Assembly: GCA_963995505.1 (NCBI GenBank)
Contig: OZ023190.1
Coordinates: 18,594,092 to 18,658,091, forward strand
DNA: 64,000 nucleotides
DNA from: Hypericum androsaemum
Lineage: Eukaryota > Streptophyta > Magnoliopsida > Malpighiales > Hypericaceae
Direction of reading: 5' to 3'
Every line of letters starts with the position of its first letter. Positions within the stretch are counted from its first letter, which is position 1. Of the stretch, positions 1 through 11,690 are shown in pieces. The translations under genes were made by a program, and so were the position numbers. Below the pieces are notes generated by a model. It was not told the DNA's origin, searched no databases, and saw only the letters and a list, made by a program, of their open reading frames with translations.

Positions 1-430
1 CAATCCAATCCACTTACATATTTTCTACCCACATCAGCAACCCAGTTCACAGAATAAATAATTAATTTCTCTCTCATCCATATATTATCTACTCTGATTT
101 GTTTAGATTAAAATTATATATTACGAAAATAATTATATTTTCAATAACACGATTAAATATTGTGATTAAGTCATAAAATTACAAAAACAAAAATTGGAAT
201 ACTAAATTAGATAAAAATAATTTATAAATTGTGATTATGTAGTGAAAGAAGAGAGAATTTTAGATGGTATATGAAAATATGTTAACATTTGACTCTATTT
301 ATAGAGATACAAAATTAAATTATTTTAAATTATTTTTTTAATTTATTGCTAAAGATAAGCTAACCACAAAAATCTTATCCGAATAAATCTATTTTTACGA
401 ATAATATTATGCCAAGTGAAAATAACTAGA
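1..430. mobile_element. Probable Harbinger-related non-autonomous element, partial
   Basis: AT-rich and without coding potential. Two stretches resemble the DNA around the Harbinger transposase remnant near 61.7-62.1 kb. Around 81-100 it has the same 'tctctcat...atattatctact' pattern seen at about 61281-61310. Around 361-420 the pattern 'aaatctatttt.acgaata.....tgcca' recurs near 62144-62175, in the same orientation. I infer a deletion derivative of that family that has lost its transposase. The left end lies outside the window, so no terminal repeat or target duplication can be checked. Confidence 0.35.
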
Positions 431-587
431 TAGTTAGATAATTAAAAAAAAAACCAACCAATCCGCTCGGCCGAGCGGAAATCAATAGCCACCTTTTTTA
501 AAAAAAAATTGATTAAATATTAGGCCTAGCGCTCGGCTCGGCTCGGCCCCTGATCAATGTACATGGTCTAAGAAGCCAGCTGTGCCG

Positions 588-725
588 AGCATGGCCAACT
601 TCAGACCGATTAGCTTGATTGGCTGCACTTATAAGATCATCTCCAAGGTCCTCTCCCTTCGTCTGAGGCCTGTTCTCAGTCAAGTGATTGGGATTGAGCA
701 ATCGGCCTTCATCTCTGACATGGTT
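588..725 (+). pseudogene. LINE reverse transcriptase fragment
   Basis: One reading frame encodes the plant L1/LINE reverse-transcriptase block FRPISLIGCTYKIISKVLS, followed by LRLRPVLSQVIGIEQSAFIS. The frame ends just after this, with no flanking endonuclease or remaining RT motifs, so this is a truncated remnant. It lies beside GC-rich 'gctcggctcggc' sequence. Family assignment rests on this well-known motif pair only. Confidence 0.75.
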
Positions 726-969
726 TGACTTGATATTCAGATCCGATTCATTCGTGTTAAAATTTATTTAGGAAAAAAAATTTTGTTGTAAAATTTTAAT
801 ATGATTATCATTTTAATGAATTTGAGATTTTCAATTGAGTTTAAAAAACTCCTTAACCTATGCATCCGGTGATTTAAATTTTTTGATCCAGGTTTGTATT
901 TGCTTTGGGATTATTCTCTTGTTTAACCGGCAGCCATGTTTCTAGTTGATTTTTTTTCTTTCTTAAATT

Positions 970-1590
970 TAACCTTTAAGGTAATTTTTTAAAAATCATG
1001 GTCCGACCAATCAGACCGTTATCCGAAACCAAATATGGGTCGAGTTTTGCCCAAAATCCAGCCAGCAGTTCGACCGGCCAAAATTCGGTCGGACTGCCTG
1101 GTCAGGTACTTTCGGGTGACCCGGTTCGCCCGGATCAGAAAAATTAATTTTTATTTTTTCTATTTTATCAGATTTAATTTAGAAATAAAACAACTTATTT
1201 CCAAGCTCAGAGCTTGTACATCACTTTTTGATCATAACAAACTTATTTTTTTAACAATTCTCGATAATAGATTAACTATGTCAAACGAATTGGACTAATA
1301 TGTCAAACAAAAATATGTATAATCATCTTCTTTTACTTTTATACTTGTTAAATAGATGTTCGAAGACTTTGTTTGGATAAATTGTATAACAAAGTTGCTA
1401 AATATTTGAATTTATTTAATATTTTATTATTTTTTATGCTAAATTAACTTTATTAAACCATATTTTATAATATTAATGTAAAAATATAAGTATCGATCTG
1501 ACCGGTGGCTTGACCGATCGGATCGGATGAACTGAAAATTTTAAAAATTCTGGATCTTTTTTCGGGTCGATTTTAAAAACATTGCTTTAA
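970..1590. repeat. Dispersed repeat with CCGGTCGGACCGG-type cores, copy 1
   Basis: The block starts near 'catggtccgacca' and ends near 'gggtcgattttaaaaaca'. Both edges carry short GC-rich words built on cggtcgg/ggaccgg and ccggttcgcc, around an AT-rich centre. Related blocks lie at about 2835-3245 and, inverted, at about 62440-62900. I infer an old non-autonomous transposon family. No clear target duplication was found. Confidence 0.4.
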
Positions 1591-2834
1591 AGTAGTCCTT
1601 CTTTGGTCGGGATTACGATTATTCTATGCCTCATCTTCTTTAATTTTTTTGTGGACGTGGATTTCTTTTAAATTTTTTCATTGCTGCCTTTTACGTAGTT
1701 TGCTTTATTTTTTTTGTAAGTGGATATGTGTGTATATATTAATACATGGCTTGCTTTACATGACCATGAATTATCTATTTGTTTTTTTGGCGGAAATGAA
1801 TTATCTATTTGTTGATTGGACGAATAAGCGAGCGTACCAAACCAGGTCACTGCATTATGTGTTTGGTTGTCCAAACAACTATTTTTGGAGTTTTTTTTGT
1901 GTACCTTCATTTCCTACCTGTCTTAATGGACTTCGATGGTAGTGATTTTTTTATACTTCTTCGTATTCAAATATTATTACGTCAACTAATTTAGGTTCGA
2001 GTCGTGTGAAGTTTTTTAATGTGCATAACTCTCCCAACAAGAATTTAATATTGTTGTCTTTCTAATGACTCAAACTCGATTACTGATTAAATTAGAAGAA
2101 CTCATTCATAAATTGATTTAAGTATTTGTTTTCTGATGATTGTGAAATTTTTATGCAGATTAAACACTACGGGTCTTTAAAGTATGGGACAATTAGTGGA
2201 ATTTCCCAAGTAAAGATGATTTTCTCATCTTTTACTAAAACTCAACTCAATTATAACTTGATTTAGTTATCTTGATAAATATCACGAATATCAAATATTT
2301 TTTTACAAAAATATGTTTACAACTTAACTGGCAATTTGTTTTTTTGATAAGTGTTAACTGGCCATTTCTAAAACTAGATAACCATGTCTTTTAACGACAA
2401 AGAAGAAAATCCAAAAAGGGTTGTTTTCATCTTCAAACGAGGGTAGATAAGGTGGGGAAAATCCGAAGACGGATATTTCAAATTATTCCCGGAACTTCCA
2501 ATGAGTATTTTAATATGGGAAAGGAGATTTTTTTTTGAAAAGTGTATATATATTAATGGCTATAATATATACAATCTATTCAGTATATTATTCTCTTTGT
2601 CATACTTAATGAGGTTGCGACTATGGAAAAGAAGATCAATCAAACGAAGCAAGAATAATCGCTAGGACATGACGTCGTACATGGGTCCAAGGTCCACATT
2701 GGACAGTCAAAGCACGCAGCCGCAAGGTCGGCGTCTCCGGGATCCAATTGTCTGGACTCGTCTTGTCTGCCATTGTTTTCGAGACGGCAATCTGACCAGC
2801 GGTCGAACCGTGAATCAGAAGGGTTAGCGGGTCA
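1591..2834. other. Intergenic stretch, nothing recognised
   Basis: AT-rich sequence. Its short open frames have no recognisable motifs and no supporting splice structure. No RNA gene or terminal-repeat element was seen. Confidence 0.5.
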
Positions 2835-3245
2835 AAAAACATGGTCAGAACGCCAACCTTACGAATCGGAGATTTTTTGGTCGGACTGGACGGTTGGACC
2901 AGAAAAGTGACCCGAAAAATTCCGGTTCGTTAGGTTTTGGGGAAAAAAAATGAAAAATTGAGCCTAAACTTACCGAATTTTACCATTTTCTTTCTGATTT
3001 TCAACCCTAAAATTTAAAAAACTTCCCCAAAACAAGTATTTGATTCTATTTGTGCATGTATTTCATTAATTTTGGAGGTGTGAGTGTAATTACATATACG
3101 ACTATACATATATAATTTTTTTAAAATATTTTTTATTTAAAAAGGTCTGATCTGACCTGTAGTTCAACCGGTCGGACCGGTTGACCCAGAGTTCGGAAGA
3201 AAATCCGGGTTGAGCTCCGAGTCGTTTTTGAAAACAATGTTGTCT
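2835..3245. repeat. Dispersed repeat with CCGGTCGGACCGG-type cores, copy 2
   Basis: It opens with 'catggtcagaacgcc' and closes with 'gagtcgtttttgaaaacaatg'. Inside is the palindromic word ccggtcggaccgg at about 3170. It has the same arrangement as copy 1 at 970-1590: GC-rich edges and a T/A-rich centre. Assignment is by word similarity only. Confidence 0.4.
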
Positions 3246-4456
3246 GCCATTACTATACGGTATATTATAATTTATAATGAGATTAATTCCGCTAATGCGT
3301 ATTTAGTGATCATTGTGTATAGGTGAATGTCACATCATTAACAAGGTAAGGTGAAAGGTTTTGAAAGTTTTTTTTGGCAATATCGCATCTTTTTCCATTT
3401 GACCAAAATCAAAGATTCATGTTCGGCTGCCTCGAATCTCAGCTCATTTCAATCAGGAGAAAAAATCTTTTGTTAACTAACACATGAAAACAGACAAAAA
3501 TCTCATATTTAAGAATTACACTTTCCCACCAATCGCATTCATCGTTTTAAATTGTTTTTGCAAACATGGAATTTCGTTGATCACGCCAAATTAAAAAAAA
3601 AATATATAGCATTTTTTAAATTGTATAAAATAGTTGTAAAGAATCAAATCTTACCATCTCACGCTCCTTAGATTTAAATAATTTAAACTCGTAAAAACTG
3701 TGTGTTTTTTTAGCAAAAAGCTGGAGACTAGAGATAGCTATAAATTAGGTAGTTCACTTTAAAAAATAGGATTAAACTAGTGTGCTCTCTAATATTTATT
3801 TATCAATCTAAAAGAGTAAGCCATGCACATCAGAGTAACTTTCGCCTTCAAAATCTTTCAAGTAAATATCTAAACAAAATTTAATAAGATATAAACAAAA
3901 GATAGAAAAAAAGGGTTGGATTTGGTCATGGACGTGTAAAACGTGTCAGGACCGTCCTAGAGGATAAAATAGTTTGCTTAGTTATGATAAAATGGTCTAC
4001 CCTGTTATGATAAAATGGTCTAATGAGGACCGTCCTCGATAAATCGGGATCGTCCCGGGATAAAAAGGGTCGGATAAAATGGTTCGCGCGGTATATATCC
4101 AATAGTATGTCCCGTGTATATCCAATAGTTTGCCATCCAGGACCGTTCTGAATGGCCCATTCCAGGACCATATTTTGGTCCTGAAAAAAATATGCTTAGA
4201 CAAAGCATCAATAAGTTCACTTTTGCAGAGCTAAAAAAACAATCTGTTATGGTTAGTAATTTGTACAAACTCGGTAACCTCCGGTAGTTTAGTCCTTTCC
4301 CTAAAAAAATAATAATAATTAATCTCCCAAATGATACTGTAGTTGATGCTGGTGGAGAAAGTGATACTCGGTCGTCCCACGAGAAAAAGATGGTGTGATT
4401 CCGATTAGGCCATGATTCTTCTTGGTGGGGCTGACAAGGCATAATAAGCAACTCCC
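3246..4456. other. Intergenic stretch; short GGACCGTCC / 'atgataaaatggt' repeats near 3950-4160
   Basis: No gene recognised. At about 3950-4160 the words 'ttatgataaaatggtcta' and 'aggaccgtcc' recur several times. The first resembles the much longer periodic tract at 15.5-16.3 kb. The longest open frames here simply read through this low-complexity sequence and look non-coding. Confidence 0.45.
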
Positions 4457-4754
4457 ATTTTATTTAGACCTGACCACGGTTCGAATTTGGACGAATTCGA
4501 ATCGAATTTATTCGAATTCGAATTCATCAAAACATTAAACCGTATTCAATTCTTCACAAGACGAATCGAATACGAATTATGAATTTTCGAATTAGAATCG
4601 AATTATAATCGAATTCGAATTCGAATTAATTCTAACGATGTTAAACATCTTGTGGAAAATGTTTTGGTTTCATGTTGTTTAATTTACAAAATTTTTTCCA
4701 ATCTTTTAGCAATTTTGGGCGAGCCCATAATAAATTAAGTGCTTATTTAATTGG

Positions 4755-5126
4755 TCATAATGTAGAGTCTAAAGCTTTAATTCCATCTTGGGTACAAAGA
4801 TTAAATATATGACATGCACATCTAATATGAAAAAATTTTCTTCCTAATCGTGTACAAAAAATTTCTAAATTTTTAACCATAACATTATTAGAACTTACAT
4901 TATCTAGAGAAATTGAAAATATTTTTTGAACTAGATTATATTCTTGTAAAATAATATGCAATATTTTATAACAATTATTCCCACTATGACTATCATCAAA
5001 AACTCTATATGCAATTATTCTTTTTTGTATATTCCATTCATTATCAATCCAATGACATGTAACACCAAAATATGAATGTGTTTGCCAATGATCACTCCAT
5101 ATATCACAATAAGAGAAGTAACTCAA
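4755..5126 (-). pseudogene. hAT (RICESLEEPER/BED type) transposase fragment
   Basis: About 123 codons resemble the central part of plant hAT transposases: a 'DIWSDHWQTHSYFGVTCHWID' type segment (in plants usually T-D-x-W-T-S), then IFSISLDNVSSNN and HIRCACHIFNLCTQDG, the conserved D-N and cysteine/histidine blocks of the RNase-H-like fold. The N-terminal BED zinc finger and the C-terminal dimerisation region are absent, so it cannot encode a working transposase. It lies inside the hAT element with the 8-bp target duplication, which fits its origin. Confidence 0.8.
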
Positions 5127-5374
5127 ATTAGTAAACTTGAGGGAGAATTTATATAGCTCAAATTTTCAATAAGAGAAGTAGAGAATTGAGATTGGAATGT
5201 GTAAAATTTGAAGAATAAAAGGTGGTATTTATAGAGTTGGGAAGAAATTCTGAATTTATAAAAAAAAATTTAAAAAGTACCAACAGTAAAAAAAATGGTA
5301 ACCTAGGGATTAAAACGGTAACAAAAAAAATGGTAAAAAAAACAGTAATTTGCCCTTGAAATTTAAATTTCCCC

Positions 5375-5500
5375 TCCCCCCTTCCCTTTTAATTCCCGCC
5401 CCCACCCCCCCTTTTTTTTTAATTCCCCCCCCCCCCCACCCCTTTTTTAATTCCCTCCCCCCCCTTTTTTTTTAAATTCCCGCCCCCCCCCTTTTGAATT
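5375..5500. repeat. Poly-C / poly-T minisatellite
   Basis: A run of about six units, each a block of 5-13 C, then a T block, then aattccc, lies inside the hAT element next to its gaattc arrays. The strand asymmetry is strong: one strand is nearly pure pyrimidine. Unit lengths vary, as expected for slippage. Confidence 0.8.
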
Positions 5501-5731
5501 CGAATTCGAATTCGAATTTGATACGAATCGAATTCGAATTACGAATTCGAATTGAATTCGCCGGTTTGACGAATTACAAAAAACTTGAACCGTATTCAAT
5601 TCTTATCATGACGAATTCGAATCGAATTTTTTGACGAATCGAATTATTATCGAATCGAATCGAATTTTTTACGAATCGAATCGAATCGAATCACGAATCG
5701 GATTCAATTCATGGCCAGGTCTAATTTTATT

Positions 5732-6871
5732 AAAGCAAGGCGGAATCTAATCCTCACGAAATCATACCTTTTATCTACCATAAAATATTATCGGACACTG
5801 CCTAGAGATGTTATATTGATACTATTTTACTATTAGTTAAATTTGAATTTGAAATATTCTTTTAATAACCGTAACTCGAAAAATATGTTGAAAATATTAC
5901 ACCGAAAAATGTTTTGTGTTGAAGAACGATATGGGTATAGGTCGGCGGGCATGCTGTACTTACAAGTCCACCAAAAATCCGATCGTGGCGTGTTGGGCAG
6001 CCGAGGGACAAAGCCACAAAGGCAACTTATCAGTGGAAGGAAGTGTCGGATTGGGCGGGCCCCACTTTTTTCCCCTCGCCCAACCTATTGCTTACCTATG
6101 TACCACTACGGCACTACCCTATGCTTCGGTAAGTTGCTCCTGGAATCAGGATAATTCCTAGACTCGGGGCTTACACGAAGGCCCATTTGAAGAAGGCCCA
6201 AAGTGGAGAAGCTTGCCCCAATTGATACTCTTAAGTGGCGGTTGAATAGTTCGTACACTAATGAACAATTTTGATTTTAAATTTAATAAAATTTTAAAAA
6301 TATTATTAAGAAAGTCAAACATTACTAAAAGTATAGTTTTACCAAAAATAAAAAAAATTTACTTTAAAATTTTGTAGTATGTATCATTTGTACAATTTGA
6401 AAATGTCAAACCAAGTGACAAATTGTTTCTACTTGACAATATTTGGAAAAAAATTTGATAAAATATTCTGAAATATTATTAAATTAAAATTGGAAAAAAT
6501 CATATGGAAAATGTAGTGAGAAAGGGAGATGATTTTTTCATATTTTATTCTGATTTGTTTTAAAAAATAAACCAATATTTTTTATAATTATAATTAGCAG
6601 TATTTATGTACAAAATTTTTTATTCAAACAATAGAATATCATTAGAAAAACTTATATCACTCTGTTGCAATTTTTTAAATCTCGGAATATTTGTGCGCTG
6701 ATCGGTAAATCAGACTTTTACTGAAAAAGAACGATCCTCAGACTAGCGACGACGGCAACGTGCCAAGTGGAAACGCCCTGTCGTCCGGTCTCCAAAACCC
6801 CTCTTCCTCGTAGTCGCGCAGTATCACTCAAAACAGGAAAAACCCTAATAGCGCGGAGAAGCAACCCGAGA
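5732..6871. other. Intergenic stretch upstream of the mitochondrial glycoprotein gene
   Basis: About 5930-6180 is moderately GC-rich with open frames in two phases but no recognisable motif. The rest is AT-rich. The last 150 bases form the presumed 5' leader of the gene starting at 6872. Confidence 0.45.
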
Positions 6872-7908
6872 ATGGCTCGCCTGATTCGATTCGCCAACCG
6901 GGCGTTCATCTCCTCCAAGACCACTACCTCGACTTCAACCTCCATCATCCAATCCCGAAGCTCCACGTGTCTATCCAGACTCTACGCAACCGCTGCGCTC
7001 CGTGAAATCCCCAACTCCCCCACCGCCGCCAACATCCTCCGCATCCTCCGAAAAGAGATCGAGTACCGAAACGAACTCTTCCCTCCTCGCCAGGTTCCCC
7101 CCTCCCCACTCCTTACCCTTTTTGGTAATTTCGCAACCGGAAAGCAATTAATTACCTCTCTGCGCAGCTGGAGACGGCGTACGAGGCGTTCGAGGTGGAC
7201 GGCCGGCCGGGTGAGCAGTGGGTGTCGATGAGGAAGACGCTCGTCGGCGGCGAAGAGATCAGGCTCGAAGCCACCATGTTCGACGGGATGGAGAGGGTGA
7301 CTAGAGAAGGGGACAAGGGCTTGGAGGTGGACACGCGCCTTCACATCACGCTCCTGGTGGACGTGTCCAAGGATGGTGCAGCGAACGACCGGTTGTTGGA
7401 GTTCGTCTGCTCTGCGTGGCCCGACCGCTTGGAGATTCTCAAAGCGTATTTCGTTGATTCCCGGGAGGACAAGACCAGGACGGTTACTGCTCCTCCTTAC
7501 ATGGGTCCCAATTTCAGGTATATCGCAATGTAGATATATAATAGACAATGTCTTTAAATTACTTGTGAAATCGAAAATTATCTATATGACAGACAATGTG
7601 ATAAGTATGTTTATGAAAATACAATATAACGTCGGCTGTCATAGCCTATATTAGATGGTTATGTTCATAAAATACGGTACGAAGTTGTACTTCGAAGAAT
7701 TTTTTTTTATTTCTGCTTGTTATTGTGGGTTCTCGATGTATGTCTCAGGGAGTTGAGTCACGAACTTCAGAAAGAGCTAGGCGAGTTTTTAGCGGATAGA
7801 GGGGTTAACGATGAGCTATGTGCTTTCTTGCACAAATATATGATGAACAAGGACAGGAGCGAACTTATCCGATGGCTTGGCAAGGTCAAGTCTTTCGTGG
7901 AGGCGTAG
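6872..7908 (+). CDS. Mitochondrial glycoprotein family protein (MAM33 / p32-gC1qR like)
   Basis: Three exons: 6872-7093, 7168-7517 and 7749-7908, joined by GT-AG introns with a continuous frame, giving about 243 residues. The start is the first ATG of the frame. It opens with a basic, Ser/Thr-rich N-terminus (MARLIRFANRAF...) suited to a mitochondrial targeting peptide. The body has the family hallmarks: an acidic/amphipathic 'GRPGEQWVSMRKT' region and a central beta-rich segment. The C-terminus is LSHELQKELGEFLADRGVN followed by LCAFLHKYMMNKDRSELIRW, the most conserved part of plant MAM33 proteins. Members form doughnut-shaped trimers in the mitochondrial matrix and are linked to mitochondrial RNA and ribosome functions. 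Intron 1 is short (74 nt). Open frame and conserved termini suggest an intact gene. The next sequence downstream on the same strand is an unrelated deacetylase fragment. Confidence 0.88.
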
Positions 7909-8136
7909 AAAAACTTCTATTCTTTTAACCTTTGCATTTTTATTGTATGAAATCAACTTATGCTCCGCGCGCTGTTTATTAAATCGATATATGTCCGAAA
8001 GTTTTAGCTTTTTAGCTTAGAGATGTCCCTATTCTTGCAAGAAAAAAAAAACCTCAGCTGCTATGTACTGGAACACCTGAATATGGACTGGGGCTATAAA
8101 TGCCAAAAGTTTGGTGGTGATGTAATTGCCAGGTAG

Positions 8137-8475
8137 CTGGTCAAAAAGTTTGATCCAGAATTGGTCGTCTACGATGCTGAAACTGATATATTGGATGGAG
8201 ATCCATTGGGCAGATTGAAGGTATTATTACTTTGTTGCATTGTCTATAAACTTCGTTAGTTGTTCCATTTTGATAAGTGAAGATGGGAGATATTGAACTA
8301 AAACTTATGGGTCAAATGCTGTTTATGGTTTGAGTTCGAACACTGGTGCTGCGGAAACTACTAAAAACTTCACCGTTCTTGGTGTAGGTCAGCCCTGATG
8401 ATGCAACTTGTAGAGATCAGAAAGTGTTTGCATTTGCCCGCGAAAGGAACGTCCCCATTGTCATGAAGACCTCAG
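8137..8475 (+). pseudogene. Fragment of class IV histone deacetylase (HDA2 / HDAC11 type), two exons
   Basis: Exon-like segment 8137-8220 encodes FDPELVVYDAETDILDGDPL. Segment 8388-8475 encodes SPDDATCRDQKVF and ARERNVPIVMKTSG. Both have matching splice sites (tag/ acceptor, /gtatt; tag/ acceptor, /gtatg). This is the C-terminal catalytic region of HDAC11-like deacetylases, where YNAGTD, ISP..I..RD and TSGGY are typical. Here N-A-G is D-A-E. The following exon (GYMKSSARVIADSI in the family) is missing and no upstream exons are present, so it is a gene fragment. It lies immediately before a KEA antiporter that lacks its own 5' exons. Confidence 0.7.
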
Positions 8476-9224
8476 GTATGATAAATTTGGCCAACCTTCT
8501 GGTGCTCAGGTAAACATTATGATTGTCCACCTCATGAGTCGGTCGGTGTTCTAGAGAAGCAAGTTACAGTCCATCTGCCAGAACTGCTCTTGACTATATT
8601 GTAATATCAGGCCCTATTTTGTGTTCAGGAATCCATGAAATGGTTATCAGAATATGAACCGCCTCATTGCATGAGAATGTTATCTTGGTTGTTCGGAGAT
8701 AAATATCGCTATTTGATTTATTGGGTTGGGCTGCGTAATCCCAGGTCGCGTTTCTTTGGGCTCAAATTGTCTACTATACAAGCATGTGTTGGGCTCGAGC
8801 CCGGTCCAGAAAAGATCGGTAACCTCGACCATTTCATTACAGTAATTGCTGTACTAGATTCGAATATCCGTTGGAGATAATTTGTGTTGATGGGTACTCA
8901 TTTCATTAACCCTTCAAAAAAAAGGGTACTCATTTCATTAGTCGTGGATTCTAGCTATAGACTTGCAGCGGACCGGATCCTCGAGGCTGGCGCTATATCT
9001 CTAGGCAAAACAGCAATAAGTTATTGTAATGGGATCTTCCGAAGATTTCTCCAAAAAAAAAATCTTCCGAAGCACATTTAATGGGCGATATTAAATTTCG
9101 AGTCAACATTTAAATGATGACAAATTTCTTATTGAGATCTCTCATTGCAAGTAATTTTGTCCTCTCCCATTGACATTGTTGGTCCATTGGATGAATGAAT
9201 CACTTTATGTTTTTGCTTGCTTAG
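8476..9224. other. Junction between the deacetylase fragment and the antiporter pseudogene
   Basis: No exon of either flanking gene was recognised. The region holds short open frames without motifs and a local duplication of 'gggtactcatttcatta' at about 8892-8940. The breakpoint that joined the two gene fragments probably lies here. Confidence 0.4.
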
Positions 9225-9337
9225 GTCATTTAAACTCCATAATGTGTTTAATCTGGACAATGAAAATAGTGTTGAAGAAACTCCAACTCTTATCGATAGG
9301 AAGGTGCGCTTACTACATGAGAAGCTTTCACTTTTCG

Positions 9338-9411
9338 GGGTTTTAGTGTCAACTTTATCCTATTAACTGATTTCGGGTTTTAGTGTCAACTTTATCCTAT
9401 TAACTGATTTC
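9338..9411. repeat. Perfect 37-bp tandem duplication in an antiporter intron
   Basis: Two adjacent identical 37-base copies (9338-9374 and 9375-9411), beginning 'gggttttagtgtcaac', lie just upstream of the acceptor of the second exon. Identity of the copies indicates a very recent event. Confidence 0.9.
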
Positions 9412-11400
9412 CTTTCAGGATAATGTATTCATCATATCTAGTTTTAAATCGAAGTATCCAGTGCTGCAACTGGACTTGAGGTAACTTTATCAACTTGCCT
9501 TATGTCACTGTAGATTTCATCTATCTGCTTGTCTGGTAAGAATATCTGAATTCGTCCACTTATTGCCTTGTAGATTGATATCAGATTTGGTTGTTGTCAT
9601 TGTGTCTGCAACTTGTGGCGGCATTGCCTTTGCCTGTGCCGGACAACCGGTCTGATTCTATTTTATCTTAGTGTAGTTCATGTTTATGTCATTAAGCTAA
9701 TCAATGAGTTCTATTTTAATGATAGTATTAAACTTATCGACCAATCATTATGCTCTGTTCTTCCCCAAATCTGTTCACCCATTAGCATGTACTTCCTTTC
9801 ACCCTTTCATACTCTAAGCTTATTGCAGGTAATTACTGGTTACTTGTTAGCTGGATCTGTTATTGGACCTGGAGGGTTTAACTTTATCAGTGAAATGGTG
9901 CAAGTATGTCAGTTTTTTCAACGCTCACTGAGTAATTATTAGTATCTCTTCTGCTGGTGCTTTCTTCACCTGTTGTATACCATAGCTGAAACAACTAAGG
10001 GCCCAGAGCATGACATTACAGCTATTTAACTGTTTTTAAATATCCTAAATTTAAATTCCAAGTATATCCTGCTAATTATGAATTGTGGAAACTCGACATG
10101 CTTTCTTCTTTCAGATATTGTGACCCTTCTCTGATTTTCAGTTCCAATAGCCAATGAAATGTAATGATATTGCTTCCGTAAAGTTATTGCTTGTTCAATG
10201 AAATGTAATGATATACTTTTTGTTTTGCCATTCACATAGGTTGAGACAGTGGCTCAATTTGGGGTAATTTTTCTACTTTTTGCATTGGGCTTGGAGTTTT
10301 CAACTGCAAAAGTGAGCAAATCCAATCCTTGTTCTTTCTCTATTAATTCCAATTGCAGGAGAGGTTAACTCAAGCTCATAGCACTTCTATTTCAGCTTCG
10401 AGTAGTTCGAGCAGTTGCCATTCTGGGAGGCCTACTTCAGATAATTTTGTTCATGTTCTTTTGTGGGATTATAGCAATGGTATGATGGTCCTCTCTCATA
10501 AGTCCAAGCACCGTGCTTCCAGAATCTGAAAAATGTTAACTTTTAGTTTACACTTTTAGACTGAATTCCAAGCATAATTCGATGTTCAGTGTTGCCAGGT
10601 CTGTACTTCATGGTACTGTTTCGAATTGGCTATCAATTCAGTCATGTTTTATGGAAATTTCATTTACTTGTCTGTTGTTTCTGTTGAAATTTGTACCTCT
10701 TTTATCTTGTATTGATGGTAGATGTATTCTAGGTTCACATGTCTGGGACTAGAAAAGTTTTCAGTTACTTCATAGCTCTGTAAATTTGGACGCACTATTA
10801 GAGCTTCGTTTGGCAGTACTGCAGCTCTGACTGGATACTTTTGCAGTTTTGTGGAGGTAAACCTTCAGAAGGTGTATTTATTGGTGCTTTTCTTTCAATG
10901 TCTTCAACAGCCGTGGTACAGCGTTATCTGTTCTCTTACCTGGATTACCTCTTTATGTGTCGGAGTTGTTTACTTTTCTACGTAATGCTTATGGTATTGA
11001 TGCCTATGGAGATCTTTTCCAGGTGTTAAAGTTTTTAATGGAAAGGAACTCAACCAATGCCCTTCATGGGCAGGTCACAACTGGCATCCTAATTTTGCAG
11101 GTAGCTAGTTCCTCTAGTTGATCTTACTTTGTTGAGCCCTGGAGCCATTGGTCCTCTTGCTCACCATTGATTCCTGAAATTGTTTCCTGTAGGATTGCGC
11201 CGTTGGTTTACTTTTTGCCTTGCTTCCTGTTCTTGGTGGGACATCTGGTGTACTTCAGGGTGCAATATCTATGGCTAAGCTGTAAGTGAAAACTTTTGTG
11301 TGAAAACATGCCCAATAAAAAATATCCCCTTTCTTATGAGGATTTCCTAGATGATCCATTTGATGCTTTCACTGGTTTAATCTCTACCTTACCTCTTAGC

Positions 11401-11690
11401 TGTTGAGAATCTCACATTGCTAAGTGCAAGAGTGGTGAACTTGTTTATAAGTGTGGAAATCCACATATCCATTGCCTTAAGGTTATGGGTTGGATCTAAC
11501 ATGGTGTCAAAGTGGGTTGATCCCGTGTCCATTATTGTCCTCGTACGATCCATGTTTTATCACACGTTGGCAAGTCAAAGCCCATGCAAACTTCGGTCCG
11601 ATGGTTCTTGTTTGAGGGGGCATGTTGAGAATCCCACATTGCTAAGTGTAAGAGTGGTGAGCTTGTTTAAGTGTTTAAAATCCACCACAT
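11401..11690 (+). mobile_element. Miniature LTR element (TRIM-like) in an antiporter intron
   Basis: Two direct repeats start TGTTGAGAATCYCACATTGC, at 11401 and 11623, and continue similarly for about 60 bases. Between them the first repeat is followed by 'ggatctaacatggtgtcaaag', close to the tRNA-Met primer-binding sequence TGGTATCAGAGC. The second is preceded by the polypurine run 'gaggggg'. LTR - PBS - PPT - LTR in under 300 bp with no coding region is the TRIM layout. The second repeat becomes hard to follow after about 11690, and no target duplication could be fixed, so the right boundary is approximate. Confidence 0.6.

Larger units (their letters stand above)
4465..5723 (-). mobile_element. 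hAT element, degraded, with 8-bp target duplication
   Basis: The ends are inverted: the left starts TAGACCTGACCACGG and the right end, reverse-complemented, starts TAGACCTGGCCATGAA. Both sides are flanked by an identical 8-bp direct repeat, attttatt (4457-4464 and 5724-5731), the size expected for hAT transposons. Subterminal regions (about 4480-4640 and 5495-5710) are arrays of gaattcgaatcgaa words. A hAT transposase fragment sits inside on the minus strand, so this is a deleted formerly autonomous copy rather than a MITE. Internal C-rich tracts occupy about 5380-5500. Confidence 0.85.

Noticed and set aside
1649..1942. Overlapping open frames of 60-97 codons on both strands
   Set aside because: Composition is that of T-rich non-coding DNA, there is no motif, and both strands are open at once.
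4020..4451. 143-codon minus-strand frame
   Set aside because: It reads through low-complexity repeats (ggaccgtcc, atgataaaatggt) and crosses no recognisable domain or splice pattern.
5843..6161. Two overlapping frames in moderately GC-rich DNA
   Set aside because: No conserved motif, different phases equally open, and no exon signals fixing a gene.
6982..7548. 188-codon minus-strand frame across the MAM33 gene
   Set aside because: It is the antisense shadow of exons 1-2 of the mitochondrial glycoprotein gene.
8481..9224. Missing 5' exons of the KEA antiporter
   Set aside because: I looked for the acidic N-terminal segment typical of KEA4-6 and a signal peptide and found neither in any frame.
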